The notes: generated by a model from the letters alone, not told the origin. A DNA stretch of 64,000 bases from Vicingus serpentipes (GCF_007993035.1 NZ_VOOS01000001.1:62001-126000), one strand, 5' to 3'. Positions 36,401-44,422 are shown, numbered from the stretch's first letter. Made by a program: numbers and translations.

Positions 36401-36478
36401 TCTGCTTGGCCTGCTCATCAAGCTCATGGAGACTCTAAAGGTGATTGTAATTCAAATAAAAAAATACAGAAAAAATAA
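33419..36478 (+). CDS. Repeat-rich outer-membrane/surface protein with 14 CH-W-H-HGD-C modules
   Basis: A 1019-residue exported protein. The signal peptide is residues 1-20 (cleavage after FYAQ). Residues about 20-280 look like an outer-membrane beta-barrel of the Bacteroidota 'outer membrane beta-barrel' type (alternating strands, TPTIGLGIGVRVAPFFTIAFEHK). A Pro/Thr-rich linker (about 280-312) and an Ig-like segment (about 313-400) follow. From about residue 402 come 14 modules of roughly 40 residues with the pattern I-C-H...W-x2-H-x2-HGD-x2-G-x-C. No T9SS sorting domain is present; the end is basic (KKIQKK). A C/H/D-rich module of this kind may bind metal or form a disulfide-closed loop (inference). 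Its stop overlaps the next start (TAATG). Confidence 0.8.
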   Translation: MKKLITAFIFLFCINIFYAQQNTYETGRVKFGLNIGTTFQSTDISTNLFGLGYGATIEYAVIENSYSFFGVSMRGQFLRGRTYGDEYQIHSGSISNNTINGINNISSDYSNLPLFLNNRTTFNELAFEAILKFNKLYSQHGILFYLFLGGGVSDYITETDQLNQTGNLYDYSTIELTTKSDIKNQLTNLRDGTYESNFSNPNSKSFAFTPTIGLGIGVRVAPFFTIAFEHKISLPQTDYFDGQVYQPSRDPAFIKDIYHYTSIGFIFNLIKRNHYETETYIPPPTYTTPYPTTPITEAPTENPTPSIPKSPVINIINPTQTTFIGNCSVQFEVMIDNILNENNIEFLQNEQKVPSYLYYYQASNNTLNATLNLNPGINNFKITAINDGLSDTEFIQLSCNNEKEISICHKSNDGTSNSIKIKESEWPTHQAHGDVLGDCPIIINDKQIQICHKDPDSGLKTNILINESDWLSHYSHGDTKGLCPREIKYINICHKDPQTGLKSNLSIPKPEWPTHQAHGDVLGDCPIIINDKQIQICHKDPDSGLKTNILINESDWLSHYSHGDTKGLCPREIKYIDICHKDPQTGLKSNLSIPKPEWPTHQAHGDVLGDCPIIINDKQIQICHKDPDSGLKTNILINESDWLSHYSHGDTKGLCPREIKYIDICHKDPQTGLKSNLSIPKPEWPTHQAHGDVLGDCPIIINDKQIQICHKDPDSGLKTNILINESDWLSHYSHGDTKGLCPREIKYIDICHKDPQTGLKSNLSIPKPEWPTHQAHGDVLGDCPIIINDKQIQICHKDPDSGLKTNILINESDWLSHYSHGDTKGLCPREIKYIDICHKDPQTGLKSNLSIPKPEWPTHQAHGDVLGDCEEIEEEESNKITICHIPPGNPDNPQTIQISQSAWPAHQAHGDVLGDCLEIEEEESNKITICHIPPGNPDNPQAIQIPQSAWPAHQAHGDVLGDCEEVEEEEINKITICHIPPGNPDNPQTIQIPQSAWPAHQAHGDSKGDCNSNKKIQKK
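34736..36025 (+). repeat. Five tandem 258-bp in-frame repeats
   Basis: The unit begins at the CCTATTATTATT anchor at 34736, 34994, 35252, 35510 and 35768, giving an exact 258-bp (86-codon) period. Units 2-5 look identical; unit 1 differs by about three bases. Each unit encodes two of the Cys/His/HGD modules. Confidence 0.9.
36026..36448 (+). repeat. Three tandem 141-bp in-frame repeats
   Basis: The units start at 36026, 36167 and 36308 with a 141-bp (47-codon) period. They encode an acidic linker followed by ICHIPPGNPDNPQ and WPAHQAHGD-type modules. They are diverged from each other by several bases, so they are older than the 258-bp array. Confidence 0.85.
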
Positions 36479-37062
36479 TGGTAAATCTTAATGCAAATTA
36501 TTGGAATAATAAATACAAAAAAAAAGATCAAGGATGGGATATTGGATATATTTCGCCACCTCTTAAAGAATATATTGATCAACTTCAAAACAAAAACTTA
36601 AAAATTCTAATACCTGGTTGTGGTAACGCTTATGAAGCTGAATATCTTTATAATAGTGGGTTTAATAATCTATCTGTTATTGACTTCTCTCATATTGCTT
36701 TAGATAATCTAAAAAAAAGAATACCCTCAATTTCTAGTGACCATTTAATTTGTGACGATTTCTTCAACCATATAAGCAAATATGATTTAATTATTGAACA
36801 AACATTTTTTTGTGCAATTACTCCAAATTTAAGAAGTAAATATGCCAAGCATATGTTTGAATTACTAAATGAAAATGGCAAATTAGTAGGTCTTTTATTT
36901 AATGATAAACTTAATGACGACAAACCTCCTTTTGGAGGGAATAAAGATGAATATTTAAAATATTTTTCGCCATATTTTGATATAAATATAATGGATATTG
37001 CATACAATTCAATTTCTCCTCGAATGGATAAAGAACTTTTTATTAATCTGTCAAAAAAATAA
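36478..37062 (+). CDS. SAM-dependent methyltransferase, thiopurine-methyltransferase-like
   Basis: A 194-residue class I methyltransferase of the TPMT-like group. YWNNKYKKKDQGWDIGYISPPL at the N-terminus is the family entry motif (WxxRY...WD-x-G-x-PP). ILIPGCGNAYEAEYL is SAM motif I and DLIIEQTFFCAI follows as motif IV. The ATG overlaps the last base of the repeat-protein stop, and the next gene starts at once after its own stop, so it is within an operon. Bacterial TPMT-like enzymes methylate small thiols, selenium or other compounds; the substrate here is unknown. Confidence 0.82.
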   Translation: MVNLNANYWNNKYKKKDQGWDIGYISPPLKEYIDQLQNKNLKILIPGCGNAYEAEYLYNSGFNNLSVIDFSHIALDNLKKRIPSISSDHLICDDFFNHISKYDLIIEQTFFCAITPNLRSKYAKHMFELLNENGKLVGLLFNDKLNDDKPPFGGNKDEYLKYFSPYFDINIMDIAYNSISPRMDKELFINLSKK

Positions 37063-37572
37063 GTGTTACAACTATTTAAATATTCTCTTACTATTAGCTT
37101 AACTTGCTTAACATTTTTTAACCTGTTAGCTCAAGTAACTTACATTTTAGAAGAAGATCCAGAGAATTTTTATTGTGAAAATGGTATTGAGATTGATTCA
37201 TGCAATTATCACTTATTATATGACGAGGCCTATAATTGGATGAATACTCCTTATAAATATGCTGGAAATACTAAAAAAGGAATAGATTGCTCTAGTTTAA
37301 TAAAAAATATTTACAGCAAAATTTACAACCTAAAACTAAACGGAAGTTCAAGCTATATATATGCTCAAACAAAAGAAATAACTGATCAAAATCAACTAAA
37401 GGAAGGTGACTTGCTTTTCTTTAAAATAAATAAAAAGCAAATATCTCACATTGGTATTTTTCTAAAAGATGGTTATTTTGTCCACTCTTCTGTTCACAAA
37501 GGAGTTACTATCAGTAACTTAAATGAAAAATATTATCAAAAATATTATTTTACAGCAGGTAGAATTCCTTAA
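37063..37572 (+). CDS. NlpC/P60 (C40) cell-wall hydrolase
   Basis: A 169-residue exported cysteine peptidase. The start is GTG directly after the previous stop; a signal peptide follows (LTISLTCLTFFNLLAQ). The C40 domain has NTPYKYAGNTKKGIDC76SS (nucleophile), ISH129IGIFL (base) and H141 in the YFVHSS segment. It should cleave D-gamma-Glu-DAP type bonds in peptidoglycan peptides in the periplasm. Length is normal for a minimal NlpC/P60 protein. It is third in the operon with the repeat protein and the methyltransferase. Confidence 0.88.
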   Translation: MLQLFKYSLTISLTCLTFFNLLAQVTYILEEDPENFYCENGIEIDSCNYHLLYDEAYNWMNTPYKYAGNTKKGIDCSSLIKNIYSKIYNLKLNGSSSYIYAQTKEITDQNQLKEGDLLFFKINKKQISHIGIFLKDGYFVHSSVHKGVTISNLNEKYYQKYYFTAGRIP

Positions 37573-37582
37573 TTAACAAAAT

Positions 37583-38644
37583 ATGCTATCAAATTTAATC
37601 GTAATTGAATTAGCCAGTGTTTTAGCTGGTCCAGATGTTGGAATGTTTTTTTCTGAACTTGGAGCAAAAGTTATTAAAATAGAAAATAAACTAACAGGAG
37701 GTGATGTTACTCGAAACTGGAAGCTTTCTAGTGAGCCAACCGAAAATAATGTTTCTGCTTATTTCTCATCTGTAAATTGGAATAAAGAATATCTATTTTT
37801 AAACCTCTCTCTAAAAGAAGATCAAGAACAAGTTTATGAACTTGTGAAAACAGCTGATATTGTTATTGCAAATTTTAAACCTGGTGATGACAAAAAATTA
37901 GGAATGAACTATGAAAAGTTAAAATCCTATAACCCTAAAATAATATTTGGAGAAATAAACGGTTATGGAGAATCTAACAAAAGAGCTGCTTATGATGTTG
38001 TTTTGCAAGCAGAAACTGGTTTTATGTCGATGAATGGTACTCCAGAAAGCGGTCCTATCAAGATGCCTATTGCTCTAATCGACGTATTAGCCGCACACCA
38101 ACTTAAAGAGGGCTTATTATTAGCCTTATTACAAAAAGAAAAAACTGGAAAAGGTTCAAAAGTCGAAGTTTCATTATACGATTCTGCTTTAGCATCATTA
38201 AAAAATCAAGCTACCAATTGGTTAATGAATAAACATATACCAAGACCAATTGGATCTTTACATCCCAATATTGCACCTTACGGAGAAACATTTACAACAA
38301 AAGATAACAAAACAATTGTTCTAGCTATCGGAAGCGATAATCAATTTATTAAATTATTAGAAATAATAGGAGCTAAAAAGTTAATTGAAAACCCGCTATA
38401 CAAATCAAATCAACTAAGAGTTAAAAATAGAAACCAACTTGATAATGATTTAACACCCTATTTTAAGAACTTTAATAGAGCCGAACTTATGGAACAATTT
38501 ATTGAAATAAATATACCTGTTGGAGCTTTAAATAATATGAAAGAAGTTTTTGAAAATGATGCTTCTAAAGACTTAATATTAGAAGAGGAAATTGATGGAA
38601 TAAAAACGAGAAGAGTAAAAACTGTAATTTTTAAAATTAGTTAG
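37583..38644 (+). CDS. CaiB/BaiF (class III) CoA-transferase
   Basis: A 353-residue class III CoA-transferase. VIELASVLAGPDVGMFFSELGAKVIKIEN at the N-terminus is the family's opening motif. VIANFKPGDDKKLGMNYEKLK and GKGSKVEVSLYDSALASL follow. The enzymes move CoA between carboxylic acids; neither substrate nor partner can be read from the sequence. Full-length members are about 380-400 residues, so this is a little short at the C-terminus but has no break. It begins 10 bp after the NlpC gene and overlaps the convergent membrane-protein gene by 8 bp. Confidence 0.85.
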   Translation: MLSNLIVIELASVLAGPDVGMFFSELGAKVIKIENKLTGGDVTRNWKLSSEPTENNVSAYFSSVNWNKEYLFLNLSLKEDQEQVYELVKTADIVIANFKPGDDKKLGMNYEKLKSYNPKIIFGEINGYGESNKRAAYDVVLQAETGFMSMNGTPESGPIKMPIALIDVLAAHQLKEGLLLALLQKEKTGKGSKVEVSLYDSALASLKNQATNWLMNKHIPRPIGSLHPNIAPYGETFTTKDNKTIVLAIGSDNQFIKLLEIIGAKKLIENPLYKSNQLRVKNRNQLDNDLTPYFKNFNRAELMEQFIEINIPVGALNNMKEVFENDASKDLILEEEIDGIKTRRVKTVIFKIS

Positions 38645-39179
38645 GCTTGTTCTTCAAAAACTGATGTATTTTTTTTGATATTTTTTTAGATTCCTCATCA
38701 TTTAAATCAATAGCAAAAGGTATCAAATTACCCTCTATTTTAAATGACAAGCTATATTTATTAATATTCCAATAAGAAGTATTCATTGATTTAAAAAAAG
38801 CGTTTTCTCCACCATCAAATTTCTCCACTTTTTTTATTTTATCTATTTCAAATTGTTGAGTTACCCCCCTCTTTCCTATCTCTTTAATCAAAATTAACTG
38901 ATCTTTATTTAAAATAATTTCCTCAACTCCATACTTTCTCCAACGATATGCATAAATAACTTTAAATTCGAAAAACAACCAAAAAGCCATATAAACACAA
39001 AAAAATAAGAGTGTAGTTTTTTCATAATCTCCAAAAATTTGCGAGAATAATAATATTCCACAAATAGAAAATAAAACAATCCATATTAAAAGTAATTGTT
39101 GTTTCTTCTCATCTAATAAAGCCTTAATTTTTATTTTTAGTTCATCATTAGTTTCTGTATAACTTATCCTATCTCTCAT
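38637..39179 (-). CDS. Uncharacterised two-helix membrane protein
   Basis: A 180-residue membrane protein I do not recognise by name. Two adjacent hydrophobic helices (about residues 29-46 and 56-74) are followed by a beta-rich cytoplasmic part (EEIILNKDQLILIKEIG...YSLSFKIEGNLIPFAIDLND) that resembles bacterial PH-like domains. The two-TM hairpin plus PH-like strand pattern is common in Bacteroidota proteins. It has its own TAnnTTTG promoter, divergent from the TPR-like gene. Confidence 0.65.
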   Translation of the reverse strand: MRDRISYTETNDELKIKIKALLDEKKQQLLLIWIVLFSICGILLFSQIFGDYEKTTLLFFCVYMAFWLFFEFKVIYAYRWRKYGVEEIILNKDQLILIKEIGKRGVTQQFEIDKIKKVEKFDGGENAFFKSMNTSYWNINKYSLSFKIEGNLIPFAIDLNDEESKKISKKIHQFLKNKPN

Positions 39180-39202
39180 TATCTATTTATTTTAATATTC
39201 AA

Positions 39203-39210
39203 CAAATTTA
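39203..39210 (-). promoter_or_regulatory. -7 element TAAATTTG for the two-helix membrane protein
   Basis: An exact TAnnTTTG match on the minus strand, 23 bp before its ATG at 39179. Confidence 0.5.
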
Positions 39211-39233
39211 GAATACTTTGATTAATTAGGCAT

Positions 39234-39241
39234 TATCTTTG
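39234..39241 (+). promoter_or_regulatory. -7 element TATCTTTG for the TPR-like gene
   Basis: An exact TAnnTTTG match 45 bp before the ATG at 39286. It forms a divergent promoter pair with the minus-strand element at 39203-39210. Confidence 0.55.
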
Positions 39242-39285
39242 TTTCTATTCATTGAAATAATTATTTTTAATAAAAAATTACAGCT

Positions 39286-40110
39286 ATGACAACAAGACTT
39301 CTCTTAATACTATCAATTTTAGCTTATGGAATAAAACTTCAAGCTCAATCTGATGATAAAAAAATTGATGAATTAGTTTTTTTATATGTAGATGAAAAAT
39401 ATGATAAAGTAGTTGATAAAGCTTTATCTCTTAGTCAAAACGATAAATATAAAAGACACCCACTACCATACATATATGCTTCAATGGGGTATTATCAAAT
39501 GTCCAGAAGACCTGATAAATTTGAAATAGCAAAAGGAGAAGAATATCAAAAACCACTAAAATATGCTCAAAAATATTGTTATACTTTTTTAAAAAAAGAT
39601 AAAAAAGAAAATCAGTATTACGATGATTATAAAGAATATTATGATTTGTTAGCAGACACATCTAATAAATTAAGTCAGCATTATTATTTAAATGAGGATT
39701 ATCGTAAAGCTGCTAGCAACTATAAATATGCCTATCGAGCTGTGACTAACGATCCCATTTTACAACTTTGGGAAGGCATAAGTGAAGTGAAATCTAAAAA
39801 TTCAGTTGAGGGAGATAAAAATATTTTAGAGGCTCTTGAAAAAATTGATGAAAATTTTGAACCTTCAGAAGTAACTGCAGGAGTTCTTGCTCATGGAATG
39901 CTTATTGTCGAAGAATATTTAACACAAATAGGAAAAACTACAGAAGCTAATAAAGCTAAAAAATTAGTTGATGTATTTAAAAAGTATGATCCAGACGAGT
40001 TAGATAAACAAAAAATGGCTGCACGTAAAGAAAAAGCTAAAGAAGAAAACAAAGTGATGAGAAAATTCTATTCTGATGATGACGAAGACGAAGAAGATGA
40101 TGATGAATAA
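39286..40110 (+). CDS. Exported helical (TPR-like) protein with acidic tail
   Basis: A 274-residue exported protein. The signal peptide is residues 1-21 (LLLILSILAYGIKLQAQ). The mature chain is almost all helical, with repeated Tyr-rich helix pairs (YKRHPLPYIYASMGYYQMS; YRKAASNYKYAYRAV) that look like degenerate tetratricopeptide repeats. The C-terminus is Lys-rich and then a 12-residue Asp/Glu run. Function is unknown. Its last 43 bp overlap, on the opposite strand, the 3' end of coaE: the acidic codons read as a poly-Ser tail in CoaE. Confidence 0.7.
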   Translation: MTTRLLLILSILAYGIKLQAQSDDKKIDELVFLYVDEKYDKVVDKALSLSQNDKYKRHPLPYIYASMGYYQMSRRPDKFEIAKGEEYQKPLKYAQKYCYTFLKKDKKENQYYDDYKEYYDLLADTSNKLSQHYYLNEDYRKAASNYKYAYRAVTNDPILQLWEGISEVKSKNSVEGDKNILEALEKIDENFEPSEVTAGVLAHGMLIVEEYLTQIGKTTEANKAKKLVDVFKKYDPDELDKQKMAARKEKAKEENKVMRKFYSDDDEDEEDDDE

Positions 40111-40709
40111 TTAAACTTATTTAAGAAATCTTCTATTTGAGGGATTAATAAATCCTTATCATTATTATAGATAATATAATTACTAAATTTTATTTTCTCT
40201 TCATCAGTTAATTGCTTATTTATTCTTTCTAAAACTGCACTTTTAGTTGAGTTATCTCTTTTAACAACCCTTGATATTCGATTACATTCATCTGAAACAA
40301 CTAAAATAACTTGGTCTAAGTTATTATGACCTCCACTCTCAATTAATATCGCAGATTCTTTTAAAAGTAACTTTTCTTGATTGTTGTTTTTAACCCATTC
40401 AATAAATTCAAGATTTACTCTTGGGTGAATAACTTGGTTAAGCTTATTAATTAGTTCTGAGTTATTGAATACTATTGAAGCTAATTTCTTAGCATTTATT
40501 AAATTATTTTCATAAACATCTCCAAACAATTCTATTACTTCTTTTCTTATTTCATTGTTTGTATTCAATAAATTTTTAGCAACATTATCTGAATTGAACA
40601 CTTTAACTCCAAATACATTAAAAATTTTAGAAACAGTTGTTTTACCACTTCCTATTCCCCCTGTCAAACCTACAAGTAAAGGACTATTTCTTTTTAAGAA
40701 TGTATTCAA
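40068..40709 (-). CDS. coaE: Dephospho-CoA kinase
   Basis: A 213-residue kinase for the last step of coenzyme A synthesis (phosphorylation of the ribose 3'-OH of dephospho-CoA). The P-loop GLTGGIGSGKTT is at residues 14-25, and KVFNSDNVAK and VIHPRVNLEF follow as the substrate-domain motifs. The start overlaps the 3' end of the YbbR gene by 26 bp; no later Met precedes the P-loop. The C-terminus is odd: after FLNKFNY there are 11 Ser and a Glu, produced by reading through the antisense of the neighbour's acidic tail. This tail is unlikely to matter for catalysis. Confidence 0.93.
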   Translation of the reverse strand: MNTFLKRNSPLLVGLTGGIGSGKTTVSKIFNVFGVKVFNSDNVAKNLLNTNNEIRKEVIELFGDVYENNLINAKKLASIVFNNSELINKLNQVIHPRVNLEFIEWVKNNNQEKLLLKESAILIESGGHNNLDQVILVVSDECNRISRVVKRDNSTKSAVLERINKQLTDEEKIKFSNYIIYNNDKDLLIPQIEDFLNKFNYSSSSSSSSSSSE

Positions 40710-41679
40710 CTTTAGATGGTTTAATTATAATTGACTTCAAATAATCTGGATATTTGGTTAAGCTTACTTTTAATTTACCATACTTTTCATTAGCATTAGA
40801 ATAATCAACATTTACGTTAAATTTTGATTGTGTAAGGTTGGAAAGTTTGCTTAAAGGAGTCATAAATTTTAACTGTACTTCATTTGGTATTGCTTTCAAC
40901 TCTATTGAATCTGGAACATTAATATAATTTATAGGTATATTGATTGTTGACTCTGTAAATTTTTCGACAGGAATAAATACAATTACTTTATTTAAATCAA
41001 AACTTAACCGCTGAGATCTATAGTTTTCATTTAAAGATACTTCCAAAGTTGTATTCTCCTCCAAGCCATTAAATGAAACATCTTCAGTATAAACATTTTG
41101 TAACGTATCTAAAACAGATTTAGGACCAGTAACACTTACAACTGCAGGTTTAATTTTAATTTCACCATCTAATTGATATTGGTTTTCAAAATTAATAGTT
41201 AATACAGGTTCTATTTTAATAAGTTTTGTTGATTGCTTATCTAACAATACATCAACTTTTTCAGGCGAAAGTTGATCAACTTCAATTTGATTTCCAAGTT
41301 CATTTGAAATAAAGGATTTATAAACACTAAAATCAACAATTGAATTAAATTTATTGTTCAAATTATTTATCCCTCTCACTTCTAGTAAATCTATTATTAA
41401 AGGACTTTTATCAAATTTCAACTTATACCCTAACAAATCAAACCCGAGACCTTTCACTTTAGCAAAAAGCACATTTGGTAAATCGTTTATAATAACAAAA
41501 TCTTTAGGGTTGTTCTTATACTCTACATTTAATTTTATTGTCGTAGTATATTTATTTCCTAATGCATTTAACAACCAAAAAAAAATTGTTAAACACAAAC
41601 AGCTTAAAAACACGTAAAGCTTCCTTTTATTAGAAGCTTTACGAATTAGAGTCTTAAAATTATTTAAGCTATTTTTCAA
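40684..41679 (-). CDS. YbbR-like domain protein (CdaR family)
   Basis: A 331-residue bitopic protein with one N-terminal transmembrane helix (about residues 22-40, YVFLSCLCLTIFFWLLNAL) and a long extracytoplasmic part made of YbbR-type beta domains (IKIKPAVVSVTGPKSVLDTL is the clearest unit). In Firmicutes such proteins (CdaR) regulate the c-di-AMP cyclase; the role in Bacteroidota is not established. It lies between yajC and coaE with 9 bp and a 26-bp overlap, a gene order I know from other Bacteroidota. Confidence 0.82.
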   Translation of the reverse strand: MKNSLNNFKTLIRKASNKRKLYVFLSCLCLTIFFWLLNALGNKYTTTIKLNVEYKNNPKDFVIINDLPNVLFAKVKGLGFDLLGYKLKFDKSPLIIDLLEVRGINNLNNKFNSIVDFSVYKSFISNELGNQIEVDQLSPEKVDVLLDKQSTKLIKIEPVLTINFENQYQLDGEIKIKPAVVSVTGPKSVLDTLQNVYTEDVSFNGLEENTTLEVSLNENYRSQRLSFDLNKVIVFIPVEKFTESTINIPINYINVPDSIELKAIPNEVQLKFMTPLSKLSNLTQSKFNVNVDYSNANEKYGKLKVSLTKYPDYLKSIIIKPSKVEYILKKK

Positions 41680-41688
41680 TTCTATAAT

Positions 41689-42018
41689 TTATTTCTGAGG
41701 CATTTCTTCACTTGAAAATTCTTGAGCAATTGCTGATTTTTCAATTTTTAAACGATTACCACCTTCAACCTCAATAACAACAGTATCTTCTTTAAGTTCA
41801 GCTATTTTACCATGTATTCCACCAATAGTAACAATTCTATCTCCTTTACCTAATGCCTCTCTAAACTTCTTTTGTTCTTTTTGTTTTTTCACTTGTGGTC
41901 TTATCATAAAGAAATAAAACACAATAAAAATTAATCCAAACATTAACAATGTTTGAATTCCTCCTCCATCTCCTGCTCCTTCAGCAGGTGACATTAACAA
42001 TATTCCTAAATTATTCAT
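41689..42018 (-). CDS. yajC: Preprotein translocase subunit YajC
   Basis: A 109-residue single-pass membrane protein of the Sec accessory complex (SecDF-YajC). It has one transmembrane helix (about residues 25-41, [16 protein letters not shown]), followed by the family's [13 protein letters not shown] and [26 protein letters not shown] block. Length is normal. It is 25 bp downstream of the DUF1573 gene and 9 bp upstream of the YbbR gene, consistent with one operon DUF1573-yajC-ybbR-coaE. Confidence 0.92.
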   Translation of the reverse strand: MNNLGILLMSPAEGAGDGGGIQTLLMFGLIFIVFYFFMIRPQVKKQKEQKKFREALGKGDRIVTIGGIHGKIAELKEDTVVIEVEGGNRLKIEKSAIAQEFSSEEMPQK

Positions 42019-42043
42019 TTTTCTAATATATTTATATATTCAA

Positions 42044-42535
42044 TTATTCTGTGGGCAAATTATTTTCGGCTCCTTCTGGCACTAAAACTTCTCCTTTTAT
42101 TGCTAAAACTTTAGTATTAGGTACAGTGTTCGCAACTAACGTAATCGTTTTATTTTGTAGGCCTTGTTTGCCATTTGAGTTAAAAGTAACTTCAATTGTA
42201 CCATCCTCCCCAGGTTTAATTGGCTCTTTTGGCCATTCAGGCACTGTACAACCACAACTACCTTGAGCCGAAGAAATTATCAAATTTGTTTTTCCAACAT
42301 TTCTAAATTTAAAGGTTTTAGAAACTATTTCTCCTTGTGTTATCGTTCCAAAATCAATTACCTCCTCAACAAACTCAAAAAATGGTTGCTCATCTTTGTC
42401 AACTTCACTTCCTGATGCAGTATTAGGATTATTAATTAAATCTGTTGTAATTTCAGTTTGATTACCTTCTCCTTCGTTTCCTCCACAAGACATTAAAAAT
42501 GTTAATACCGATACAAATAATACAATTTTTTTCAT
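42044..42535 (-). CDS. DUF1573 lipoprotein
   Basis: A 163-residue lipoprotein: the signal ends in FLMSC with Cys17 as the lipidated residue, followed by a Gly/Asn/Thr-rich linker. The DUF1573 domain (about residues 50-150) is an Ig-like fold with DFGTITQGEIVSKTFKFRNVGKTNLIISS, GSCGCTVPEWP and ITLVANTVPN. The function of the family is unknown; it is abundant in Bacteroidota envelopes. It heads the yajC operon, with an exact TAnnTTTG promoter 26 bp upstream. Confidence 0.85.
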   Translation of the reverse strand: MKKIVLFVSVLTFLMSCGGNEGEGNQTEITTDLINNPNTASGSEVDKDEQPFFEFVEEVIDFGTITQGEIVSKTFKFRNVGKTNLIISSAQGSCGCTVPEWPKEPIKPGEDGTIEVTFNSNGKQGLQNKTITLVANTVPNTKVLAIKGEVLVPEGAENNLPTE

Positions 42536-42560
42536 CTTAAATTTGATTAATAATTTTCAG

Positions 42561-42568
42561 CAAATATA
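42561..42568 (-). promoter_or_regulatory. -7 element TATATTTG for the DUF1573-yajC operon
   Basis: An exact TAnnTTTG match on the minus strand, 25 bp before the ATG at 42535. Confidence 0.6.
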
Positions 42569-42652
42569 ATCATCTTGCATTAGTTATCTTAATTACTAAA
42601 TGATTTAAAGGTTGTAATTCGAACAAACTAATTCAATAGCCAATAATGATTT

Positions 42653-44422
42653 TTAGCTATTTCTGTAAATTTTATCAAATAACTGTTGAAATTTTGTTTT
42701 GATAAATTTACGTTTCAATTTTAATGTAGGGGTTAATTCACCTGTATCCACAGCCCATTGAAAAGGTACTAATTCAAATTTCTTGATTTGTTCGTAATTA
42801 GAAAAATTTGAATTTAATTCATCAACTTCTCTTTGAATACGATTAATAACAGTCTGATTTTCTATTATTTTTTCAGAATTTTCAAAAGGTATTTGTTTTC
42901 TATTACACCATGACTCAAGAAAAACAAAATCAGGTTGAATTATAGCCGCTGCATGCTTTTCTCCTTCGCCAATTACCATTATTTGTTCTATAAAGCGAGA
43001 CTCTTTAAAGCGATTTTCCATTACTTGTGGAGCAATATACTTTCCGCCAGAAGTTTTAAAAATTTCTTTTTTACGATCGGTAATTTTTAAAAAACCATCT
43101 CCAACAAACTCACCAATATCTCCTGTATGGAAATAACCTTCACTGTCAATAGCTTCTAAAGTTATGTCTGGTAAATTATAGTATCCTTTCATTATACTCG
43201 GTCCTTTCACTATAATTTCACCATCTTCAGCAATTTTAACATCTAAATTTTCTAATGGTTTCCCAATTGTACCAATCATTCTTCCTCCTGGTTTTAGACT
43301 ATTCACACCTATTACAGGAGAAGTTTCAGTTAATCCATATCCTTCTAAAACTGGTATATTAGCAGATGAAAAAACTCTTGCTAGACGAGGTTGAAGAGCA
43401 GCACCACCAGAAACAACGGCAATAATATTACCACCAAGTGCTTCTCTCCATTTAGAAAAAATAATCTTATTCGCTAAATTTAATTGAAAATTATACCAAA
43501 AACCTTTATCAATATTTGGGTCAAATTGCAACCCTAATTCTAATGCCCAAAAAAATAGTTTCTTTTTTACACCAGTTAAATCTGTTCCTTTAGCTACAAT
43601 TTTATCATAAACTTTTTCTAACAACCTTGGTACTGTAGCAAAAAAATGAGGCTTAACATCTTTTAAATCATCTCCAATAGTATCTATAGACTCAGCATAA
43701 TAAATAGAAACACTTTTTAATATATATAAGTAATCAAGCATTCGCTCAAAAACATGACAAAGTGGTAAAAAGCTTAATGCTTTTAAATCATCTCCCATTG
43801 GTAATCTATGTGATGATGCAATAACATTAGATATTAAATTTTTATGAGTTAACATTACTCCTTTTGGATTACCAGTTGTTCCGGAGGTATAAATTAAAGT
43901 TGCTAAATCATCTTCACTCACAGTTTTTCTTAACTCTTCAATCTCGCTTGTATCCTCATTGTTAGACAATAATTCAGAGTAATTTTTAGCCCCTTCAATT
44001 TGATTATAAGTAAAAATGTATTCTACTGAAGTTAACGAACTTTTAACTGATAATATTTTTTTAAGGATTTCTTCGTCAGATATAAAAATTACTCGAGCAC
44101 CACAATCATTTAAAATATAAGTATAATCTTCAGGATTTATATTGGAATAAATTGGAACATTAACTGCTCCTATTTGTTGTATAGCTAAATCCGTTAAATG
44201 CCATTCTATTCTGTTATTAGAAACAACAGCAATTCTATCACCTTTAACAATTCCTAAATCTATTAAACCAAGACTTAATTTAACTGATTTTTCTATAAAT
44301 TCTTTCGATGAAAGAGAAACCCATTTATTATTTTCTTTTTGTGTAAAAGCATCTTTTCTTGGATGGTTATTTAACTGAAAATAATAAACATCTGCTAATG
44401 TTTTTGTAGATTGAATATTCAT
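42653..44422 (-). CDS. Long-chain fatty acid-CoA ligase (AMP-forming)
   Basis: A 589-residue acyl-CoA synthetase of the ANL superfamily (FadD15-like). The P-loop-like A3 motif reads YTSGTTGNPKGVMLTH. Later come VLEGYGLTETSPVI (A5), EGYFHTGDIGEF (A7) and ITDRKKEIFKTSGGKYIAPQ (A8/A10 region). It activates long-chain fatty acids with ATP and CoA for beta-oxidation or lipid remodelling at the cytoplasmic membrane. It is full length with all core motifs. The gap to the upstream MORN-repeat gene is 28 bp, so they may share a transcript with nhaC. Confidence 0.92.
   Translation of the reverse strand: MNIQSTKTLADVYYFQLNNHPRKDAFTQKENNKWVSLSSKEFIEKSVKLSLGLIDLGIVKGDRIAVVSNNRIEWHLTDLAIQQIGAVNVPIYSNINPEDYTYILNDCGARVIFISDEEILKKILSVKSSLTSVEYIFTYNQIEGAKNYSELLSNNEDTSEIEELRKTVSEDDLATLIYTSGTTGNPKGVMLTHKNLISNVIASSHRLPMGDDLKALSFLPLCHVFERMLDYLYILKSVSIYYAESIDTIGDDLKDVKPHFFATVPRLLEKVYDKIVAKGTDLTGVKKKLFFWALELGLQFDPNIDKGFWYNFQLNLANKIIFSKWREALGGNIIAVVSGGAALQPRLARVFSSANIPVLEGYGLTETSPVIGVNSLKPGGRMIGTIGKPLENLDVKIAEDGEIIVKGPSIMKGYYNLPDITLEAIDSEGYFHTGDIGEFVGDGFLKITDRKKEIFKTSGGKYIAPQVMENRFKESRFIEQIMVIGEGEKHAAAIIQPDFVFLESWCNRKQIPFENSEKIIENQTVINRIQREVDELNSNFSNYEQIKKFELVPFQWAVDTGELTPTLKLKRKFIKTKFQQLFDKIYRNS

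Noticed and set aside
34625-36450. Tandem repeats considered as a CRISPR array or a mobile-element repeat
   Set aside because: The 258-bp and 141-bp periods are in frame, have no unique spacers and encode a conserved protein module, so they are coding repeats.
36690-37007. 105-residue minus-strand frame inside the TPMT-like methyltransferase
   Set aside because: It is antisense to a gene with clear SAM motifs and overlaps it fully; its composition is what the reverse strand of that gene gives.
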